Notes under the pieces: generated by a model | What the model saw: only the letters and a program-made list of their open reading frames with translations | Told to the model about the DNA's origin: nothing | The model's database searches: none | In this document: positions 33,255 through 42,306 of the stretch, piece by piece | Position numbering within the stretch: the first letter of the stretch is position 1 | How the letters are laid out: the number at the start of each line of letters is the position of its first letter | Assembly (NCBI GenBank): GCA_958295945.1 | Contig: OY282386.1 | Coordinates: forward strand, 1,751,371-1,815,370 | DNA: 64,000 nucleotides | Direction: 5' to 3' | Source of the DNA: Candidatus Poribacteria bacterium | GTDB lineage: Bacteria; Poribacteria; WGA-4E; WGA-3G | Program-made: the position numbers and the translations under genes

Positions 33255-33881
33255 CTATTTCAAATGAATCTGCGGATCATCCTCATAAGCGGAATCAATT
33301 TGAACCAAACGTTGTAGAGTGATACAGAATAGTCCAAATAAAGATTTTAGTAATTCTGTTTCTTTTATTACACCTACACAGGAAAAGTACAATTCATCGA
33401 CACCTTCAGGAAAATCGGTGCCGAACCACCCTTCATCATCTTTGATTGTCCAGTATATTCTCGGTTGTCGCTGACATAATTCCTTAATTTTTGGTTCTGC
33501 AAGGAGTAACTTTATTTTTTCAGGATTATTACCTTTGATAATGAATTTATCATCAAAAAAAGGATCACCTATTTCAATATCTTGCATACCGAAGAATTTA
33601 CCAATTGAACTGAAAAACCCCTCTCGTGTAATTTTGAAATAGAGCCCATCCTTGTTAATGAAAGGTGCACGCATCCGAGTATATGTTGTTGTGGAAGTTG
33701 TTGTACCAGTAGATGATGTTTGGGTATAGGTATCAAGTAGAATTTGCCATTCACCGTGTTTGTAGATGAGTACGTCCTTCTTCCAAAACCCACCATCAAT
33801 ATATTCACCACCGATGTCTGTTGCGATTTGTGACCAGATTTCGTCCTTGGATGGACCGAAAATACCTCTGCGTTTTTTCAT
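33255..33881 (-). CDS. Conserved hypothetical protein
   Basis: About 208 residues from ATG 33881 (GGAG 6 nt upstream); ATG 33893 is an alternative. No named domain recognised. Seen: WSQIATDIGGEYIDGGFWK, a Thr/Ser-rich loop (TSSTGTTTSTTTYTRMRAP), FFGMQDIEIGDPFFDDKF, IIKGNNPEKI, and KDDEGWFGTDFPEGVDELYF. The pattern suggests a soluble alpha/beta cytoplasmic protein without transmembrane segments. It follows the zinc-ribbon gene by 19 bp and probably shares its transcript. I make no functional claim. Confidence 0.65.
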   Translation of the reverse strand: MKKRRGIFGPSKDEIWSQIATDIGGEYIDGGFWKKDVLIYKHGEWQILLDTYTQTSSTGTTTSTTTYTRMRAPFINKDGLYFKITREGFFSSIGKFFGMQDIEIGDPFFDDKFIIKGNNPEKIKLLLAEPKIKELCQRQPRIYWTIKDDEGWFGTDFPEGVDELYFSCVGVIKETELLKSLFGLFCITLQRLVQIDSAYEDDPQIHLK

Positions 33882-33900
33882 CTTTTTCTCCATATCTATG

Positions 33901-34152
33901 TTATGAATTTACTTCGGTATAGGTTCGCCATAAACCTTTTGGATTCTCAACCGATAGACCAACATTTCCACATTCACCACAAACTGTTGCTCGTAATGCT
34001 TCACGATGTAAGCCTTTGAAGACAATTGCATTTGGATTTCTTGCAATTACAACTTCTAAATCTTCTCCTTGGTGCATGTCAAAACGGTCTCGTATTCGCA
34101 AGTTTGGCATGATTTTATCAGAACTGCACACTGGACATTTCATATTTTCCAT
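33901..34152 (-). CDS. Small zinc-ribbon protein
   Basis: 83 residues. Two CxxC pairs, CPVC near residue 6 and CGEC near 58, make a four-Cys zinc ribbon around a loop rich in charged residues (IRDRFDMHQGEDLEVVIARN). The last 20 residues are non-metal-binding. Likely cytoplasmic. Such small ribbons are often accessory nucleic-acid or protein binders, but nothing here shows which. ATG 34152 has GAGGAG upstream. Adjacent to the hypothetical gene at 33255 and 15 bp behind the Gfo/Idh/MocA gene. Confidence 0.65.
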   Translation of the reverse strand: MENMKCPVCSSDKIMPNLRIRDRFDMHQGEDLEVVIARNPNAIVFKGLHREALRATVCGECGNVGLSVENPKGLWRTYTEVNS

Positions 34153-34167
34153 TTTATTTCTCTCCTC

Positions 34168-35286
34168 TTATTTTGCTTTCCATCTTTCAAGCGGATGATC
34201 ACGCGGTGTTAGGGGCATGTAAACACGTGCTTTCTGTCTATGTGATTCCCAAGTGGTATGTATCATTTCAAGACAATCACGTCCATCTCTGCCACTTGCA
34301 TACGGGTCTCTGTTTTGCTCAATTGCCTCAATCAGATCACGTAACATAAAACGTTGGAGTAGCAGACGGATAGAACCTTTATCCCGTTGATTGCCTTTTT
34401 CATCAATATTTTCTTCAGGGAGATGAACAGGATCCCAAGGTTGGTCTGGTGTTTTATGTTGTCCTTTATGAATAAACATTGTAGTTCCGACACTCTCTCT
34501 GATAGCGATGCGTCCTTCTGTCCCGATAATGTCTATACCGTAAGCATTATCATTTGTTTGGGGTTGTGCAAGGAATTGGACATCAGCATGGATACCGTTT
34601 TTAAATCGAAATGAAGCATGTCCACGTTCCCCCAGAACAAGTCCGGCATCTCGGTCATGAGGGTGTACCTCTTGTGTGAGTTTAATGTCGTCCACGGTGG
34701 ATTCGCGTCCATCTATTTGCACAAGGTGTGCATGTGTCCATTCAACATCCCCACCAAATAGTCGCAGCCAATCGTATAAGTGTGTCCCCATTTCCATCAA
34801 TGAATTACCGACTTTGCGTCCACCCTTATCTGTGGCTTTCATTAGCACAACATCACCGATTTCGCCTTTCTCAATTAGTGAAAGAACATGACGATTGTAA
34901 GGACTTGCACGTTTGATGTGGTTGATAGCGAACTGTACATTATTTTGGTCACAGGTATCAACCATCTCATCTGCTTGGATAAGGTTGAGTGCGATGGGTT
35001 TTTCACAGAAAACATGGATACCGCGCTGTGCAGCTGCAATCGTGGGAGGGTGGTGCATGGGTGCTTGCGTTGGAACGATAACAATGTCTGGTTTCTGTTC
35101 GTCAAGCATCTTCTCATAGTCGTCATAGATTGCTTTGACACTGAATCGTTCACCCCATGCTTTTGCGCGATCAGGATTGATTTCTGCTCCTGCAATGAGT
35201 TCACAGTTTTCCTCTAACTTTACTGCTTGTGCATGGCTGCCTCCCATTCCTCCGAGTCCGATGATAGCTATTCGGTATTTTTTCAT
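34168..35286 (-). CDS. Gfo/Idh/MocA family oxidoreductase
   Basis: 372 residues. NAD(P)-dependent sugar or cyclitol dehydrogenase fold. The N-terminal Rossmann motif is IIGLGGMGGSHAQA. The EKP motif (HVFCEKPIAL, near 95) and the C-terminal alpha/beta domain with MGTHLYDWLRLFGGDVEW (catalytic His region) are in place. No signal peptide, so cytoplasmic. The last residues PLTPRDHPLERWKA are common to environmental members of unknown substrate. Likely part of a sugar-oxidation route with the other dehydrogenases nearby (inference). Confidence 0.9.
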   Translation of the reverse strand: MKKYRIAIIGLGGMGGSHAQAVKLEENCELIAGAEINPDRAKAWGERFSVKAIYDDYEKMLDEQKPDIVIVPTQAPMHHPPTIAAAQRGIHVFCEKPIALNLIQADEMVDTCDQNNVQFAINHIKRASPYNRHVLSLIEKGEIGDVVLMKATDKGGRKVGNSLMEMGTHLYDWLRLFGGDVEWTHAHLVQIDGRESTVDDIKLTQEVHPHDRDAGLVLGERGHASFRFKNGIHADVQFLAQPQTNDNAYGIDIIGTEGRIAIRESVGTTMFIHKGQHKTPDQPWDPVHLPEENIDEKGNQRDKGSIRLLLQRFMLRDLIEAIEQNRDPYASGRDGRDCLEMIHTTWESHRQKARVYMPLTPRDHPLERWKAK

Positions 35287-35403
35287 ATAATGCTCCGAAG
35301 TAGGATTTACAAGTATTAGACTATATTACCAAGTATAGATTGAAAGTGCAATAAAAAATGGCACTGTAGAAGTGCCGGATATGTATGAGTATTGGGTTAT
35401 ATA

Positions 35404-35551
35404 TAACGTTAGTTTGATAAATCAAATTTTTGTATTCTATCAGAATACGCGTTTGGTATTCTGAATTGGTTCGGAAACCGAACCTACCGGGTCTATGAGA
35501 GTAATATTTAGGAAAAATGAAGTTCATATACCTATTATCAAACTCACGTTA
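35404..35551. repeat. 148-bp MITE-like element with internal REP hairpin
   Basis: Terminal inverted repeats TAACGTTAGTTTGATA (35404) and TATCAAACTCACGTTA (ending 35551) match at 15 of 16 positions. Inside are GTATTC/GAATAC and GGTTCGG-AAA-CCGAACC followed by TACCGG, the last resembling the repeats at 44781 and 45086. A single end of the same type lies near 9993. The rest of the gap 35287-35656 holds only a small GGCACT/AGTGCC hairpin at 35360. Confidence 0.7.
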
Positions 35552-35656
35552 CATACATTGAATACAATTTCTATGTCTACACCTAGAGCAATCTAAACTC
35601 ATTTTAGCTTGAATACCAGTCCAACAATCTTATTTTGTGATTAGCATTTTTATCGA

Positions 35657-38600
35657 CTAAAATCCTGCCATTGCTCTAACATACATTGTATTAGCAACAG
35701 TACCTTTGAATAGATTAGTCGTCCTACGGACACCAGCAAGAACGATAATAGTCGCCCCAAGCCATTGTCCTCTGTTCATAGTTTGAATTTCAAGAATACG
35801 GGTTCTCAAATCAGGACGATAGATCAACGGGACAGGTGTATCAAAGGGATATTTCTGCAGATATTTCTTGAAGTTTTGATCTCTGTTGACGTACTTCCGA
35901 TATTGGAATCCACCAAGCAACTTAATTCTTGGTGAAAATTGGTAATCAAGTCTAAATCCAAGAACATCCTCTCGACTTCTTCGATTGAATCGTAAATATT
36001 CAATAACTTCTAAATCTGTTGGAACAAACAAATCAGGGTTAAGAGTTTTATTTATTTCCTCAGCAGTTCGGTCGAATGCTCTATCCCAAACATACTTAAA
36101 CATCGGTGTTAGAACAAGATCAGCACCAATGCTATCTATATACGGCAGATCACTAAGTGGTATTTCATATCTACCCTTTAGAATCGTTAACTGATTTCGT
36201 ATATTTCTTTCTGGATAACGTCGTTTTTTCCAGTTATTTTGGTCATAGATCAAACCTGTGTCATTTGGATCCAGTGCATTAATTCCGTGATCAGGATAGA
36301 ATGGGGATTCCCGTCGGTCACCTGCTTCTCGTATCTGATTGTCAAGCACCATAAAATCAATACGTTCATCAGCTTCAAAACTTTCTGTAATTGGGTCATA
36401 TTCTACATCTGTGAACAGTGCGTTCGCTTCATCTTGTTCAAGTTGTTTTTGCATTACCACTAAAGATTTTGCTTCAAGAGTTAAGTTATGCACTGCTGAA
36501 TAGACACATTGGAAAATTGTCGTATTCACCCGAGCGTTATAATAATCAAGTTCATCATTGATGGAAACAGTCTCTAATTCACCTACAGGTAAGGTAATTG
36601 TGTAATCTGGAATATCATCTTGTACTCTGACAAAACGGTTTTGAAATGCTATGCTACCAAAATCCGGGATGTCACGATCATAAATGACATGTACATATTT
36701 TGAGTTGTTTCTGCGCCTACTTGATACCTCTCTTTCGTTCAGCCATCCAATTTGTAGAGAGAGATTATTTAGCAAATCATATTTGGTATTGATGTGATAC
36801 CCTTGACGATCAATCCCGTATTCATATTCTGGTTCAAGATTATCTTCAATAGTATCTATTGTTCCATTATTGTTCAGGTCTATTATACCCTTGAATACAG
36901 GCGGATCTGCATCAAAAATGAGAAAATCCTCATGATAATCTAATACACCGTCTTGATCTCTGTCATCTGCGCGTGGGAGTACGTTATCAAAGTCTACATC
37001 ATCTGGCCAACCATCTCCATCGTCATCATCCTCAATCAGAATATAATTAATGATGTCCCATGAGTCAATTTCTTGCGCTTGTTGATCTCGATCTACGTTC
37101 TTATCAAGAGTAAAGACTGAGCCTCGGTTTGGATTAGGACCAAAATTCAAATATGTGGTAGTGTAACCTGGATCTATATGGTATAAGACACCTTCTAAGT
37201 GAAGTTTTTCGAATCGTGATTCAAGGTGAATGAACCACGCCTTTTCTCTACCGAGTTTGCCATCTGCATCGATATCTGTTCCATCTCCACCTAAGAATGC
37301 TTCAAAACGTTCACCTTCCGTTTCAGAATAGGTTGGAACACCGTTTGCATCAACATGAAGACCTGTGCTTGGATTAATAGTCACGCCTGAAGGTTGATCT
37401 CCATCAGGAGTCTTGACGATTGTTTGTTTGCGACTATATCCAACTTTATCTTTTGGAATTGTAGGATACTGTTTGTATTTCCCGTTTACAGAATAATGTG
37501 TTCTGATGAAAATATTGCCAATTCGTCCTTCCAGATCAATTCCGTAAAGTGTGGCAGCACGGGCTGCGCCGTATTGATAACGGACTTTGCGCTGTCTTCC
37601 TTCTCCTTTCCATTGTCTTGGATTATGCTTTAGTTTATCTCTATCTTTAATGTAATCTGGCGATTGTCCATAATTACCGGGTGCTTGTATCACATCACGA
37701 TATGGCATCTGAATGTGCCCATCAGAAGTTTTAATCCATTCTTGGAGATCAGGATTTTCATTAGCTTGGTTTGCCTTACTCAATCCAATAACAGCAATGT
37801 TGTAATCACCCGCAACAATCATTTCAAAAACAACAGATTTGACTGCTCGTGGGTCTATGTTTATATCAATATCGTAAAGGTTAAGGTCATATTTCATTTT
37901 ATTGAATCCAGTAACAATTTTCCATTCACTGTCAACTGAATCTACGATATTTGATGTGCCAATAGGTACAAGTTGGTCTGCAGTAATATCAAATTCGTAA
38001 GTTTTTTTCGGCAATGGATTGGGTTCAAGACCTTCATCAATGTCTGCTGGATGTAATTTTTCAAGTGGTTGTGTAACAATAGTAATCCGCATACTTTTGA
38101 ATGCTGCGCCTACACCTTCTTGGATATTGTCGCTATGTAAATCGGGGTCATATTCATGAAAATCTGTGAATGCTCTTGTGTGATTATCTTCAGGTGAGTC
38201 ATCTCGGAAGACAATAGAGATAGTCTCAGGAGGCGTATTTGGGACTGTTCCCATGTAGCTGGAGATTATACGTTCAGGATGTTGTTTATGCATATTTATG
38301 TAAGTATAACCAACACGAAAATTTTCGGTTAAAAGTGTTTGCCCACGAAAACCGATGAGTCGAGTACTTTCAATATTTCTGACACCTGAAAATGGGTTCC
38401 AACCGTTTCTCCGACCAAGATCAAGTCCTAAAGCTCGTGCATTTCTGAATGCTGTGGGTAACCTGATTGGATTAGAAATGCGTGAGTGAAGAAAAGAAAA
38501 AAGATGATGTTCTTGAGCAAAAGAGATGTCCCAACGGAGACCATCAAATTCTGTCTTTGAGATTATATATTGGTTAGGGAACAGTGTGTCTGGTTTTAGT

Positions 38601-38989
38601 CGTATATGATCTCCGATAGCAAAATCTGTATGTCTGCCGAGAAAAGTTTCTTCAACCAAGATTGCTCTGTCCAATTGTGTTGTGAACCTTAGGCTGTCAA
38701 GTTGTCCGTTCCATCCAATAATCAATTTCCCATTCTTATCAAATTCTTGTTGATCTGAGTATCTACTGATTTCACTGCCTTCAACTACCTCTTGACCATA
38801 AAGATCGTGGAAGAATTGAGGTTCTTCTTCTAATCTGAATCTATCAGAGAATTTCTGATTAGTTTCAATTGCAGGTAAGAGAGGTTCATAAGGTCCGAGA
38901 GGTTCTGCACCACAACCCATGAAAATGAATGTAATAGAGATGTAAGTCAATGTAAGTAGAAAATAAATCAATAGTCTAAATCTATTCAT
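35657..38989 (-). CDS. Very large surface lipoprotein, probably with an outer-membrane barrel
   Basis: 1110 residues. The N-terminus has a lipoprotein signal with Cys26 (FIFMGCGAEP). The middle holds acidic calcium-binding loops of thrombospondin type 3 kind: EDDDDGDGWPDDVDFDN, DDRDQDGVLDYHEDF, DLNNNGTIDTIED (about 650-720). Long stretches elsewhere alternate polar and hydrophobic residues, and the protein ends in Phe (YVRAMAGF), both usual for outer-membrane beta-barrels. I do not recognise the family; gliding/T9SS-type SprA proteins are also giant but I see no specific match. AAGGAG precedes ATG 38989. No enzyme motif seen. Cell-surface location is the only supported claim. Confidence 0.75.
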   Translation of the reverse strand: MNRFRLLIYFLLTLTYISITFIFMGCGAEPLGPYEPLLPAIETNQKFSDRFRLEEEPQFFHDLYGQEVVEGSEISRYSDQQEFDKNGKLIIGWNGQLDSLRFTTQLDRAILVEETFLGRHTDFAIGDHIRLKPDTLFPNQYIISKTEFDGLRWDISFAQEHHLFSFLHSRISNPIRLPTAFRNARALGLDLGRRNGWNPFSGVRNIESTRLIGFRGQTLLTENFRVGYTYINMHKQHPERIISSYMGTVPNTPPETISIVFRDDSPEDNHTRAFTDFHEYDPDLHSDNIQEGVGAAFKSMRITIVTQPLEKLHPADIDEGLEPNPLPKKTYEFDITADQLVPIGTSNIVDSVDSEWKIVTGFNKMKYDLNLYDIDINIDPRAVKSVVFEMIVAGDYNIAVIGLSKANQANENPDLQEWIKTSDGHIQMPYRDVIQAPGNYGQSPDYIKDRDKLKHNPRQWKGEGRQRKVRYQYGAARAATLYGIDLEGRIGNIFIRTHYSVNGKYKQYPTIPKDKVGYSRKQTIVKTPDGDQPSGVTINPSTGLHVDANGVPTYSETEGERFEAFLGGDGTDIDADGKLGREKAWFIHLESRFEKLHLEGVLYHIDPGYTTTYLNFGPNPNRGSVFTLDKNVDRDQQAQEIDSWDIINYILIEDDDDGDGWPDDVDFDNVLPRADDRDQDGVLDYHEDFLIFDADPPVFKGIIDLNNNGTIDTIEDNLEPEYEYGIDRQGYHINTKYDLLNNLSLQIGWLNEREVSSRRRNNSKYVHVIYDRDIPDFGSIAFQNRFVRVQDDIPDYTITLPVGELETVSINDELDYYNARVNTTIFQCVYSAVHNLTLEAKSLVVMQKQLEQDEANALFTDVEYDPITESFEADERIDFMVLDNQIREAGDRRESPFYPDHGINALDPNDTGLIYDQNNWKKRRYPERNIRNQLTILKGRYEIPLSDLPYIDSIGADLVLTPMFKYVWDRAFDRTAEEINKTLNPDLFVPTDLEVIEYLRFNRRSREDVLGFRLDYQFSPRIKLLGGFQYRKYVNRDQNFKKYLQKYPFDTPVPLIYRPDLRTRILEIQTMNRGQWLGATIIVLAGVRRTTNLFKGTVANTMYVRAMAGF

Positions 38990-39249
38990 TTTGGTAAGTG
39001 CTCCTTACTCAGATAGAAGGTATCACATTAAAACAATTTTTAAGGGATGAGTTCTGATATATAAGCAAGATATGTGCCACAAATTAAGTAATCTCAATAC
39101 TTAAAGATTCAGTGTCAGTTGGTATAGATGAGATTAATGCTGCACATGTATGTGCATGAACTCTACTGGTTGCACCTTCATGTGCAGACAAGTTTAATAA
39201 AGTGAATCGGTCTGGAAATATGTGGAGAATTCCTATTCTGTCTATGATT

Positions 39250-41553
39250 CTACTTTATTACCAACATCTTTCGTGTTGCAGAGAAATCACCTGCTGTAAT
39301 TGTATAGAAATATACACCACTACTCACAGGTTCATGATCGTTATTTAGTCCATCCCAATATGCTGCATCTTCTTGTGATGTGTAATCACCTGCGACTAAT
39401 TTACCAAGTGATAGCAGTCTTACCAATTCACCTATGGGTTTGTAAATTTCTATGTTTACATAATTCTCATCAGCTACCTTAAAAGGAATCCAAGTTTCTG
39501 GATTGAAAGGGTTCGGATAGTTTTGTAGAAGTTGATTCCGTTTGACTTGTCCGAGGGTGACAAGTTCTTTGCGATGAGGATCAACTGGCTTAGGAAGGGA
39601 TGTGAGTATGCTGGTGATATCCCAAATTTTATGTTGTCCGTATATATCATAAGACACTAATTTAGAACCGTGTTCACTAATGGACATGACTCTATCAATA
39701 GTTGGATGTTCAATCGGTATTCCTGTAGACCAATCAACTATTTGCAGGTTGTTGTCTTTTTCTGTTAAGAGATACCGTCCATCTTTAGTAAATTTCATTG
39801 GATAATATCCAGTAAACGCATTTAAGAGTTGTGGTGATTCAGGTGAGAGTTTCCATACTTGTGCATCTTCATTTTTCATGCCAGCAAACAGTATGGATCT
39901 ATCCGTATTCGTCACAAATGTAGGTTTATCTGCTATATATCCCTCCCATGCGTATTGAAAGACATAATTATCTCCTTCTCGTTTCCACAACAATATCCAG
40001 TATGTATATTTGTCATTTATACCTGTTCGAGCTGCTGCTGCGAAATATTCATCATTATTACTGAAGCCAAATCGACTGAAATTCGTTGTTTCTTCAAAAC
40101 TTAAATGCATGTGTAGTAACTGTGGCTTATCTGGCTGATTGATATCCAAGATTGCCAGTTCATCCCAGTCAGATACAGCAATCCATCTCCCAGTCGTGCC
40201 ATAACTAATCTTTTCTACATAGGAAATATGATGTGGAATTAGAGATTCTATATTACCATTCTTTAGGTTGCGTAATTCAAGCATACGATTCAATCCTTTT
40301 CCAACTACGATGTTCCTGCTATCGGGTGAAAATGCGAGACCTTGAAATGTATTCCCATCTGCAGAAACAAGCAACCGTGGCTGCTGTGAAGCAACATCCC
40401 AGGTCTTAATAAAATGTGAGGATACTGCAGTATATGTTTTTCCATCCGGACTCAAACCTACCTCAGAGAAAACCCAAATAAAATCTGCCCAAGTATAGTG
40501 TTTTCGTTTATTTTCTATATCCCACATAACCTCACCATTTAGATAGTATAAGTGCATTTTGCTGCCGTCAGGAGATAGAGATATATTTTCTAAATGACGA
40601 AACTCGGTTTGAAATCTGTCAATCTGTTCAAAAGTATTAACATCCAAAACACGCACCTTATCATCCCAACCTTCATAAACGTTGTTTCCTGTTCCACGTA
40701 ATACCCCTGTTCTTGATGCGACATATAGGAGTTGACTGTCAGGACTAAATTCTAAGTCTGTGATATATCCAATTCCACTCTGCAATATCCTTTCCAGTCT
40801 ATGTGTGTTCATATCCCATACATAAACACTCCCCAATTCTCTATCAAACGATGCCATAAGTTTCCCGTCGTGACTGATATCTAGTCCTTCAACCCAGTTG
40901 CCAATATGCCCTTCAAAATGCCCTTCTAATTCTCGTTTCTCTATATTCCACAATTCTATATCGGGTCGGTGTGATGCTACGATTAGGTATTTTCCATCGG
41001 GAGTAAATTCAGTTACGATCTGATCTGTCCCATGACAAGTTCTACCATTAGCTCGTACATAACAAGATTTTAGAGGACGACGTGCTCCTTTCATTGAACC
41101 GATGTGTTCTCCGGTCTGCCAATTCCATAGTTCAATGCTTGTATCAGAAACAGCAGCAAACAATGGTTCTATTGGACTGAACGCTCCGTAATATGAGTCA
41201 TCAGATTCAAACTCCCAATTGGAGCTAATTTCTCTGGCATTAATATCCCATATATTTACGGTTGTCGTCTTATTTGTCCAAGAAGAATCTAAAATCGCAA
41301 TATGTGAAACATTTGGACTGAATGCTACTTCACTATTATCTGTGAGATTGCCAAATTCATCTTCCACCTCACTCGTATCAACATCAACGATTTCAATATG
41401 TCTTTGAACAACACGAAGCATCTTTCCATTGGTGTGAAACACATGTTTTTGGGGTAATTCATGTCCGATTGTTCCAATAGGTTCAATAGCATTCGTAAGA
41501 TTATGTAGATAGAAAATACTTATTAAAATGACACAATTGGAAATATATCTCAT
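39250..41553 (-). CDS. Secreted WD40 propeller protein with NPFNPETWIPF-type C-terminal domain
   Basis: 767 residues. Signal peptide 1-22 (CVILISIFYLHNLTNA). WD40-type repeats fill about 30-650, for example GKLMASFDRELGSVYVWDMN and SPDSQLLYVASRTGV. The last 90 residues are a separate domain: LLQNYPNPFNPETWIPFKVA, VNIEIYKPIGELVRLLSLG, AYWDGLN, SSGVYFYTITAG, TRKMLVIK. This is the FlgD-Ig-like or Por-secretion-like C-terminal domain known from Bacteroidetes and related bacteria as an export/attachment signal. It therefore uses a different tail from the TTTW proteins in this window. Two genes share the operon: the lipoprotein at 41570 starts 16 bp upstream. Confidence 0.88.
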   Translation of the reverse strand: MRYISNCVILISIFYLHNLTNAIEPIGTIGHELPQKHVFHTNGKMLRVVQRHIEIVDVDTSEVEDEFGNLTDNSEVAFSPNVSHIAILDSSWTNKTTTVNIWDINAREISSNWEFESDDSYYGAFSPIEPLFAAVSDTSIELWNWQTGEHIGSMKGARRPLKSCYVRANGRTCHGTDQIVTEFTPDGKYLIVASHRPDIELWNIEKRELEGHFEGHIGNWVEGLDISHDGKLMASFDRELGSVYVWDMNTHRLERILQSGIGYITDLEFSPDSQLLYVASRTGVLRGTGNNVYEGWDDKVRVLDVNTFEQIDRFQTEFRHLENISLSPDGSKMHLYYLNGEVMWDIENKRKHYTWADFIWVFSEVGLSPDGKTYTAVSSHFIKTWDVASQQPRLLVSADGNTFQGLAFSPDSRNIVVGKGLNRMLELRNLKNGNIESLIPHHISYVEKISYGTTGRWIAVSDWDELAILDINQPDKPQLLHMHLSFEETTNFSRFGFSNNDEYFAAAARTGINDKYTYWILLWKREGDNYVFQYAWEGYIADKPTFVTNTDRSILFAGMKNEDAQVWKLSPESPQLLNAFTGYYPMKFTKDGRYLLTEKDNNLQIVDWSTGIPIEHPTIDRVMSISEHGSKLVSYDIYGQHKIWDITSILTSLPKPVDPHRKELVTLGQVKRNQLLQNYPNPFNPETWIPFKVADENYVNIEIYKPIGELVRLLSLGKLVAGDYTSQEDAAYWDGLNNDHEPVSSGVYFYTITAGDFSATRKMLVIK

Positions 41554-41569
41554 TAGATTCCTCTCAGAT

Positions 41570-41965
41570 TTACATATCCTCTATATCGGCGATAGTGTAA
41601 AATTCAACCGTATCAATACGTCCACTACCCGTTGTTGTCGGTTTTATGATTTTGATTGCATCTGTTTCAGCAGAAATGAAGATATCATACGGGAAAGTTA
41701 TTCCACCTTGTACTTTCTTCTTTAATTCCCAACGACTTTCCTTAATACGGACAGAAATATCAAAGTTTTGGTATTTCCCAACGCCAAGCAATCTAATTTT
41801 TCGCACATTTGCTTTTTCTGGAATGGAGAAGATGACTCCATGGAATATTGGCTTTTCTGTCACTGGTTGATCAATCAGAACATATACCTGTTCTGTAAAG
41901 AGAACTGCACAACCGATCAATGATAAATAGATTGGAATTAAGCATAGAAATATCAATTTAGTCAT
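41570..41965 (-). CDS. Small putative lipoprotein
   Basis: 131 residues. The signal peptide ends in a lipobox, LSLIGC (Cys19). The mature part has beta-rich text (VRKIRLLGVGKYQNFDISVR, ISAETDAIKIIKP) and ends DTVEFYTIADIEDM. No family recognised. ATG 41965 is preceded by AGAGGA. Located 16 bp upstream of the WD40 gene on the same strand and probably cotranscribed, so it may assist that exported protein (inference). Confidence 0.7.
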   Translation of the reverse strand: MTKLIFLCLIPIYLSLIGCAVLFTEQVYVLIDQPVTEKPIFHGVIFSIPEKANVRKIRLLGVGKYQNFDISVRIKESRWELKKKVQGGITFPYDIFISAETDAIKIIKPTTTGSGRIDTVEFYTIADIEDM

Positions 41966-42193
41966 AATAATCCTCTACAATGTATCAAATTTTAATCATT
42001 ATATTGAATGAAACCACAGTCCGCATTAATCATAGAGCAATTATTATGCCAAAGATATTTTTGATAGAAAACGGGTTTATATCAGGATTCTTGCGGATTA
42101 GCGTTGAGAATTGCAAGCTTGCTGTTCAATTTCTGGACAGGTTTGTTCAAAATGTATTCTATATTCAAGACTTAGAGATGCATTCATAAACTA

Positions 42194-42222
42194 TTGACAC
42201 GAGTCAAATATTTGAGTATACT
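42194..42222 (+). promoter_or_regulatory. Sigma70-type promoter for the glycoside hydrolase gene
   Basis: TTGACA (42194-42199), 17-bp spacer, TATACT (42217-42222), 85 bp before the start codon. The remainder of the gap 41966-42306 shows no convincing gene. Confidence 0.72.
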
Positions 42223-42306
42223 TGAGCAATGTAATAGAAATTATCTTCAGTAGAGAAACTTGGTTATATTATCGTTAAAACTTAGAAACTTAACAACTGG
42301 GATTGG

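Noticed and set aside
41980-42189. 69-codon plus-strand frame
   Set aside because: No ribosome-binding site and no recognisable protein; it lies upstream of a good promoter at 42194.
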